Positions 56,811 through 64,000 of a stretch of 64,000 bases of DNA are shown here, piece by piece (positions within the stretch are counted from its first letter, which is position 1; every line of letters begins with the position of its first letter). The notes below the pieces were generated by a model, which did no database searches, was not told the origin of the DNA, and saw nothing but the letters and a program-made list of their open reading frames with translations. Source of the DNA: Przewalskia tangutica. Lineage: Eukaryota > Streptophyta > Magnoliopsida > Solanales > Solanaceae. The DNA lies in the NCBI GenBank assembly GCA_029844215.1, contig CM056723.1, forward strand, positions 88,280,790 to 88,344,789, read 5' to 3'. Both the position numbers and the translations under genes were made by a program.

Positions 56811-59800
56811 TGTCACGACCCGAACCCGGCGTGATGGTGCCTACCGAGCACCCTAATGTCTGACATCGAGAGAAAATCGTGAAATAAAAACACTCATGAA
56901 AGAAAGCGGTGAAATAAGAAAGCAAAGCTAACCCGGTTACCTTTTTGTACATAAATTAAAACTTGAGCGATTCATCCGCCTGAACACCGCAGTGATCTAC
57001 AGGACCTCTAGAATTTGAAACCATAATGACGGGACAGGCCCGCCATGCCACGAATATACAAAGCCTACTACTCCAGGGAGCCGTCTGCGCAGACAAGCTT
57101 AGGAGATATGGAGCTTCAGAACCGAACAGCGATCCTAAGAGAGTGGATCGGCAAGCTATGTACCTCGACTGCGGCATGAACGCAGCCCGAAGGAGGTCGA
57201 GACAACAGTACCAAGTATGTGAAGCGTAAAATCGTAAATGAAATCATAATAGTCTATATAAAGCGGGAGACATGTATGATAACAAACTACGACTACACCA
57301 TATAAGCGATCATGTCAAGTCGAGGACTTATGCGTGAAATCATCACTCAAATACAACCGGGAGTTTAACGCCTGATGGCGCGTGCCGGCGTCGCTCGGTA
57401 TAAGCATGGCCATGGAACCATCCTAGTGAGCCCATACGTGGACCATCCAGCGTGTCGGTATGCCCAAAGGAAATAACAAGATGATACTCATCTGTGGAAG
57501 CATACAGTGGGCTACCCGGCGTGTCGGTATGTCCAAACAACTAACGGATAACACTCACAATGGAAGCATACGTGGGCTACCCAGCGTGTCGGCATGTCCA
57601 AAAGGATCGTCTGATGGAAGCATACCCGTGGGCTACCTAGCGTCGGTATGTCCATCAATCAACGGATAAGCGGCCTCATCGAGAGACTCGGTAGCACACA
57701 ACCAAACACTTGCACAACAAAGGCTACCACAACAAGCATAGGCTAGTACACACAACTCAAGGTACTATAAATACTTCTTAACACAACATCAAGTATACCA
57801 TTTAAAACCCAAGTACTTAACCCCTTTAGGATCAAGGTACTCCTACCTTTTATAAACAAGTCACTTATGTTTTTCCATCACAAGGAGTTCAATATTTGAA
57901 AACGAGTTACTTCCCTTTTTCCAAAATCAAGTTACCATTCTAAAATCCAATAATGAGTCCATTTCTTTATTTTCCATAAAGTCGTTATAACTAACTTCAA
58001 ATTCTCAAGTCTCTTTTCTATTAGAAAACGAGTTCCTTACTTTGAAAATTTTAGGAAAATCAGAACTTGATTTCAATAATTCTTATTAGAGCAGCCATGA
58101 TCTAGGAAATGTAATGCCATTTTGTCTTATCTTAGCTTCTATGCAGATGGATGTTTCTACTGGTTTTAATATGATTAATAGTCATTACTTCTTTCCTTTA
58201 TCTACGCTGCATTGGCTTGTTCGATCCTTATTCCCATTTCCGAAATTTGTAACGTTATTCTTTTAAAAACCAAGTATTCATTTCTCACGACTTAGGTTTT
58301 ATACTTTTCAACACCATTTAGGTCAATTACAAGTCACGTCTCTTATCTTTTGAAATCAACAAACCGTTCTTTTAGCTACATAAAGTGGTTATAACAAACT
58401 TCCCATAAAGCCGTTATAACACTTTATGTTTTAAACCAACCAATTACCACTATAAACATTTATGAGACCATATAGGGCTCATTCTTTAACCACCGAGTAC
58501 CCGTTACTAACGGATAAGACTTTACTACTATTTCCACACAATGAAGCCCTTAACACTTCATATCAAGTCAAGACACAAAAGGGAAATCAAATTCCTTTAA
58601 CACGCGTCGTCTACCGCACTATATATTTTACAAATAGTCATGCTGAAGAGGATAGGAAGAATCACATACCTCGCGACGACTGTCGACAATAAGCAAAATG
58701 CTCCACCGTACTATCTCCCTTAAGAGGAATATGCTACACGTAGTACTTCAATCCTATAAGGGTCATAAAACGTCTATCAATCTCTAGCTTCGAACGTAGA
58801 GTAACTAAGTGCAAAGTCCCTAAATTCTACGACAATTTGGACGACACTTCCTTTGTTCTTACTTACTATGCCACCTCTTTCAAGGTCGAAATCAATAAAA
58901 AACGCCCCACAATAATACAAAATAACCCAATACTTTCCATGCCATTCTTGGCCAACCATATAACCAATTCCTAAATCCCTTTCAATTCTTTCCAATCCAT
59001 GTTCTTAGGTCTAACATGATATCTAGCCCTAGACATCTCAACAAATACCATCTCCTTTTACAACATGCGACGACCCAATTAGAAATCCAATTGAAGTTAC
59101 AATCTTAAGGCTAACATGCCCATTTTTGGTTTCAACAAGACAACAAGACCCAAATCTATTCAAAATAAAACGACCTCGGGCTCAACTCTATACTACTACA
59201 ATATAACGACCTTAGGCTCAATTCTAAACCACTAAAATAAAAGCGACCTCGGGCTCACATCTATACTACTAAAATATAACGACCTTAGGCTCATAACCAA
59301 GAGAAAGGGAAAAACTTTTACCTTAAGGAACAGCCCACAAAGCCCCTTTTCTTCCACCTCTTTCGTCAAAATCGCCCACGAGCGTTACCACACTTTTTCT
59401 TTGCGCGCTCAACAATCTCCTCTAAAGCTAGGTTTTCTTCCAAAAACTAGAGAGAAGGAGAGGGTTTTCCATGGAAGGGTTTTGAAATGAAATGGCCAAG
59501 TCTTCAAGACTTGGCCCTAAAATAGGCCTAATCTGGTCAAAAGGATGGGAGGACACTTGTCACCCTCATAGGTTTTTAACAAAAATATCTCTGATTTGAC
59601 CTTTTATCGCGAAAAATCCGCCTTAGCGCGCGGCCTTCCACTTCAAAATGTTCCAGCATTAAACCGCGGCCTGCGTTCGTGGCCGCGGCGCTGCAACCCC
59701 CGCGGATCCCGGTACCTGGCCGCGACCCTGCGTCCGTGGCCGTGGCGCTGTACCTGAGCCGCTGCTGCTGCTGCGCTGCGCGCAAACTTGAAACTTCCAT

Positions 59801-59992
59801 AACCTTTGACTCCGATGTCCTATCGACGAACGGTTTGTTGCGTTGGGATCTAGATTTAACGGACTACACACTAGGCTTTTAAACACCTCGAAACTCTTAA
59901 CAACTGGGGTACAACACTCCAAGGTAAACTCAAATCCGTCCAACACATGTTTGCCAACTTATCTTAACTTCTAGAATTTACGGGGTATAACA
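56811..59992 (-). mobile_element. Solo LTR G (3182 bp)
   Basis: TGTCACGACCCGAACCC to CGGGGTATAACA, flanked by CACAA at 56806-56810 and 59993-59997. No internal region. Contains a minisatellite with CAGCGTGTCGGTATGTCC (57365-57665), the AATAAA-type block (58095-58240, with GATAAA on the reverse strand), TATAAC/CTTTATG modules (57970-57995, 58379-58425), CACATACCT (58663-58671), four 37-bp units starting CGACCTCGGGCTCA/CGACCTTAGGCTCA (59170-59295), and a GC-rich island (59660-59790). Frames in the island are incidental. Confidence 0.9.
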
Positions 59993-59997
59993 CACAA

Positions 59998-62269
59998 CCC
60001 CGGGGAATGACCCCGTAATGAACAATATATCACTAGCACAAACCGGCTATCATACATAACATAAGCACTACTGGCTTATCATACATAACCTAAGCACTAC
60101 CGGCTTATCATACATAATATAAGCAAGTTAAGAAATCCTCTAATTCTTATTAGTCTTGTTCATATACACTCTCATTTTAGTTTACTTAAGGCACTAACAT
60201 GTCATTATAAAATCCGGGGATTTAACCAAAGTACTACGTACTTCTACTCTTTTAAAATGACTCTTTTTCATATAAAACTTCTAAGATACTAATAACCGTA
60301 GTATCAAGTCATATCTACTCTTCAAGACAAGTCACCATACCTTTTAGAAATATAATTATAGGCTTCTAAATCAAGTGACTTCTTTTCTTTTAAAACCTTA
60401 AGCAATTGATGCCTTCAAATCAATTTGCCTTTCATTAATTCAAGTCACTTATCCTTACTTACATTACTTAGAGTAAACCACTCTTTTTAACTTTTCATAA
60501 AGCTATTATAACCAACTCCCCATAAAGCCGTTATACTAGCCTTATACTTTAGACAATTACATTCTTCCTTATATCCAAGGGACTTATACTTTTAAAACGA
60601 AACAAGTATCATATACTTTTGAAATACTTCAAGTCCCTTAACTTTTAGAAACCAAGATATGCTTAATATTTTTAAACAAGTGAGTTAATTCCCTAACTCA
60701 ACCAACTTGGACATTCTTAAAATAAGCCAAGGATATCAAATGGACTAGATTGTCAAAATCTTGTACGTCTACCGTACTATATGTTTACAACTATTCATGC
60801 TCAAGAGATAAGAAAGTTCCACATACCTCTTGTTGTTAAGCCAAGAGCGCAAAGCGCAACTTCCATTCAAAGCTTATAACACTTCTCCTTCCGACCTTCC
60901 AGCACCGGGCAGGTGTCAGACTCTATACATTCGGTTCAATCCACTTGCCAAGTACAATATGTCGTATGTAGTATGTCAACCTATAATGACCATAATACGT
61001 TTATTAACTTCTAGCTTCAACGTAGAATATTCTAAGTGCAAAGTCACTAAATTCTACGGAAAATCGAACATCACTTCCTTTGTTTCTACATACTTTTCCA
61101 CATTTTTCAAGGCCCGAATACAATAACCAAACACGCCATATTTAAGGCTCAACAATGTAGTTAACAATATGGGATTACATGCCTACAAGACGTGTAAAAT
61201 TCCGTCCCACAAATTAATATCAAACTAATCCAACATACTATGTCAATTCGGCAATTTGAGGGACACCAATACAAATTCTTATCCAATTCATTTTCAATCC
61301 AAGTTGTTTAGTATAACATGATATCAAGCCGCAATCGATTATAACTACTACACTCTTCAAGTAGGTAACATGCGATAATTTTAATTAACGACCGAATTGT
61401 ATTTCAATTTCAAATGGCTCACAATGTCATTTCGGATTAGACTTCTACAATCCATATCACTTATCAATCTGCGATACATATACTTCATGCTAGTTAAAAT
61501 GTAAGGCTACAACAATATGTAATCTTATAATACTTAAGAGAACAAGATTGTTACCTTAACGAGCCTTAATCCACTTCAAGATCCGAAGTCACTCCCTAGC
61601 AACTTAGAGTCTCTCCTTGACATTCCAATCCGCCACTTGAAGCCCTTAGAAGATCACAAACAACTTTCCTTCAATTCTCAATCCAAACCTGGGAAAGTGA
61701 CTAGGTTTTCACCTTTCGACTAATACGAAAATGATACTTTTTCGGGATCTTTCTATTGAGATACCCTTACAACACTCTTAGGAACCTTGGTTTAAAGTGT
61801 GGAGCTTATTGGACAACCAACAATTTTTTTTCTCTTTTGGAGACCTTGAACCCGAGAGCACCCTTAGGAGTTCTTCAATTTTTCTTGAAATTTTTCTAAG
61901 TGTAAAAGCTTGTCTTGCTACTAGTACATATATATAACACTATGGAGGGTTAAGATGAGAATAAATGGGCGGCCTAGATGAGTTTCACAAGGATTCTAGC
62001 CAAGTGGCCCTTGGACTTAGTCAACAATGTCAAGCTCTAGACTAGCAAGACTTGCTCATCTCTAACATGGTAAAATGACCCTTTATCCCATGGTTCAATT
62101 CTTCCAAGACCAATAAAGGGGGTGACACGTGTCGCCCTCCCGTTCATCACAATATTTCGTTTTCCGACAATTCCATAATTCCGATTAATTTTTACTCGTC
62201 TCAAATCTTAACATTTTTAGTTCTTACGTACGTTCTTATAAACATGTCCTAAAATTACGGGGTGTAACA
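59998..62269 (-). repeat. 3' LTR of element F, second part
   Basis: Continues F after G and ends CGGGGTGTAACA at the polypurine tract. TATAAC/CTTTATG module 60497-60536; CACATACCT at 60821-60829 with the organelle-like insertion directly beside it (60831-60930). Related to LTR I along its length. Repeats of CTACCGGCTTATCATACATA at 60045-60120. Confidence 0.85.
60831..60930 (-). other. 100-bp insertion with a mitochondrial 26S rRNA-like fragment
   Basis: LTR I has the uninterrupted sequence CATACCTCT-TCGGTTTAATCC near 26152; in F, 100 bp separate the two halves. On the minus strand, bases 60930-60860 include CCTGCCCGGTGCTGGAAGG, a universal domain V segment of large-subunit rRNA, followed by TCGGAAGGAGAAGTG and GCTTTGAATGGAAG. 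From memory of the families, the flanks fit plant mitochondrial 26S rRNA better than chloroplast 23S. The other 29 bp (60831-60859, with GAGCGCAAAGCGCAA) are of unknown origin. Confidence 0.7.
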
Positions 62270-62284
62270 TTCTTCCCCCCTTAG
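62270..62284 (-). other. Polypurine tract of element F
   Basis: Reverse complement CTAAGGGGGGAAGAA next to the LTR; preceded by GAACATTCGGGGACGAAT. Confidence 0.8.
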
Positions 62285-63378
62285 AAATATTCGTCCCCGA
62301 ATGTTCTTTCGGGGTCAATCTTATAAATAGCGACATAGTCTCCTTTTACAACCCCTACACACCAATAATGCTACACGTGGCCACATAACAAAACTCATAC
62401 TAAAATGTCAACCTGAACCCCATGTGTCAACGTCGGTTATCTGCATAAAGCTTCTGCTGACTCTGAACTTACTAATAATCTTTCCTGGATAAGCTTTGCC
62501 TTATCCACAGCCCGCTGAATCAAGTCTGGACCAAATAGCTGAACCTCGCCTACGTCGAACCAACCAACCGGCGATCTACACTTTCTTACATACAAGGCCT
62601 CATACAGGGCCATCCGAATACTGGAAGGGTATCTGTTATCGTACGTAACTCAACAAGAGGCAAATAATTCTTCCAGCTAACTCTGAAATCAATAACATCG
62701 GCCCGCAACCTATCCTCAAGTGCCTAGATAGTACACTTTCTTCCCGTCGATGCGAGGGTGTAATGAAATCCGAGACTCACTGTGTCCCTAATCCTTCGAA
62801 AAACCTCGAAGTTATCCGTAACGAGCTCATCATGCATGCGACATCATAAGCGTAGGAACCCGTGCGATCTCACAATCTCCTGCTATATAAGCTAGCATAA
62901 ACCTCGTAGAGTAAGTGGTCCCAATCAGGAAGAACACGGTGGTTTCGCGACTATTTACCATGACCCCGGAGTCGCACTTCATACGATGCGATGCCACCAC
63001 GTAACAAGATCCATATTAATTACCTCCATATCTAAGTTGGGATTTCACTGCTTTGTAATAGCCAGGGCTTACGGTGTTCAACCTTGACCTGCTACTAATT
63101 CGGACATTAAGCAACAACTCTGCTACGTCCCTCTTCAGGCCATCTTACCAATACAAGCATCTGAGGTCACGACATAACTTAGTCGACCCCGAACAATTAG
63201 AGCAATAAGCACTACGTGCCTCCCCTAAAACCTGCTGACTAGTCCTGCAGCACCGAGTACACACAATCTATCCTCATATCACAACACTCCATCCGGTGCT
63301 ACCCAAACATGATCTTCTCTTCTCGGAGAGCCGTATCTCGATATAGTATCATAACTGGATCCTCATACTGTCGCCTCT
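62285..63378 (-). pseudogene. Integrase remnant of element F
   Basis: Heavily broken. At 62690-62440 the C-terminal region is seen: CRSPVGWFDVGEVQLFGPDL then a short helix. About 380 bp expected here (GPY/F and chromodomain) are missing; coding trace passes directly into the 3' untranslated region near 62430. The core (62700-63060) and zinc domain (63080-63280) can be placed by nucleotide similarity to D (for example GGCCATCTTACCAATACA), but no frame survives. Confidence 0.75.
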
Positions 63379-64000
63379 TTACCTCCTCAACGACGGAAGA
63401 CTTGGCAACCTCTCGGATCTAAACTTCATTAACCTTGGAAACAAATAATCGACCTCCTCGGCTCGGTAGCTGATGAATCTCACGGACCATGTCCTGTCTA
63501 TCTGGCTGCCCATCTGACAGAATATCCATATATCCACGACTAAGAGTATCTGTAACCGTCTCGGCTTTCCCCGGGTGGTATAGGATATCAATATCACAAT
63601 CCTTGAGTAACTCTAACCACCGTTTCTGTCGCAGATTCAGCTGCCTCTGTCTGAAGATATACCAGAGGCTCTTGTGGTCTGCACAAATATCCACATGAAG
63701 TCTATATAAGTCACGCCTCCAAATATTTAAGGCATGATTAACCGCCGCCAACTCTAAATCGTGAGTGGCATAATTTCCTCTCATGCTTCCCTAACTGCCT
63801 GGAAACATAGGCTCTAACCTTATCGTGTTGCGTCAGCACACAACCTAGCCCAACACCCAACGTGTTACAATAATAACCTAACCCTCTAGTCTCTCAGGAG
63901 GGGTTAGAACTGTAGTCGTGGTCAACTTTTCTTCCAATAACTGGAGGCCTTTCTCATACTTGCGAAATATTCGACATCCTTAATCTCAATTATGGTTCCT
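63379..64000 (-). pseudogene. RNase H and RT end of element F
   Basis: Open piece 63784-63419: YATHDLELAAVNHALNIWRR, ICADHKSLWYIFRQRQLNLR, WLELLKDCDIDILYHPGKAE, then LSRGYMDIL. Acidic residues of DLEL, ADHKS and the TDTLSR segment are present. Upstream (63790-64000) the RT connection is recognisable only in pieces, with the first RNase H Asp region (YCDAS) lost. The remainder of F lies beyond the window. Confidence 0.85.

Larger units (their letters stand above)
55956..64000 (-). mobile_element. Element F: gypsy retrotransposon, 3' half (runs off the window)
   Basis: Minus strand. 3' LTR 55956-56810 plus 59998-62269 (about 3.1 kb without G), polypurine tract 62270-62284, then decayed integrase and RNase H to the window end. 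It lies in the 5' LTR of D, so it is younger than D. Confidence 0.85.

Noticed and set aside
59576..59946. Frames with AAAT/RPRTQ-type residues in G
   Set aside because: GC-rich island of LTR G; no domain, and frames on both strands.
60860..60930. Chloroplast 23S origin of the rRNA-like piece
   Set aside because: Chloroplast 23S as I recall it reads differently on both sides of the conserved core (GCCTGCCCAGTGCCGG); the mitochondrial form fits better. Only a search can settle it.

Overview
This window reads as nuclear heterochromatin of a flowering plant, almost entirely nested LTR retrotransposons. The coding remnants are Ty3/gypsy chromoviruses of the Tekay/Del type (gag, protease, RT, RNase H, integrase, chromodomain), plus a broken hAT transposase and a tRNA-derived SINE. 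LTR style and GC-rich LTR islands resemble what I know from Solanaceae, but the family is not proven. I found no convincing host gene, tRNA, rRNA locus or CRISPR array. Element names J, A, B, C, D, E, F, G, H, I, K are mine.

Layout. 1-4217: 3' end of element J (integrase remnant, polypurine tract, 3.4 kb LTR), sitting in gag of element E. 4218-20737: E, a dead Tekay element on the + strand, split in its integrase by element A (7991-17187, minus strand, target duplication GTTTT). E itself lies in a hAT transposase gene (20738-22307), which lies in an old LTR (I, 22308-27186) that also took up solo LTR H (22580-25909, duplication CTTAA). 27292-27438: SINE with a 12-bp duplication. 27469-29400: old LTR fragment K. 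29401-55955: element D (minus strand, Tekay), split in RT by element C (34637-52924, + strand), whose 5' LTR was split by element B (36250-45356, + strand). 55956-64000: element F (minus strand), inserted in D's 5' LTR, with solo LTR G (56811-59992, duplication CACAA) inside F's LTR; F runs off the window.

The most interesting content is the trio A, B and C: about 9 kb elements with 3.4-3.7 kb LTRs, a tRNA-iMet-type primer site, a polypurine tract and an internal region of only 2.1-2.2 kb that holds a gag remnant and no pol. They fit the description of gag-only non-autonomous retrotransposons (TR-GAG type). J carries the same LTR type plus integrase remnants and is a candidate pol-bearing relative. 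All ten full or partial long LTRs of the J/A/B/C/D/F/G/H/I group share modules despite divergence: a TATAAC/CTTTATG repeat module, a splice-donor-like AGGTATGTG, and (where that part is present) a GC-rich minisatellite 550-1300 bp from the LTR 3' end. F's LTR also contains a 100-bp insertion, 71 bp of which looks like plant mitochondrial 26S rRNA.

Caution: copies of A, B and C are identical over long AT-rich runs but differ by small indels almost only at CG, CAG/CTG and CCGG-like sites. This looks more like uncorrected long-read errors at methylated cytosines than biology, so many frameshifts in these copies may not be real.
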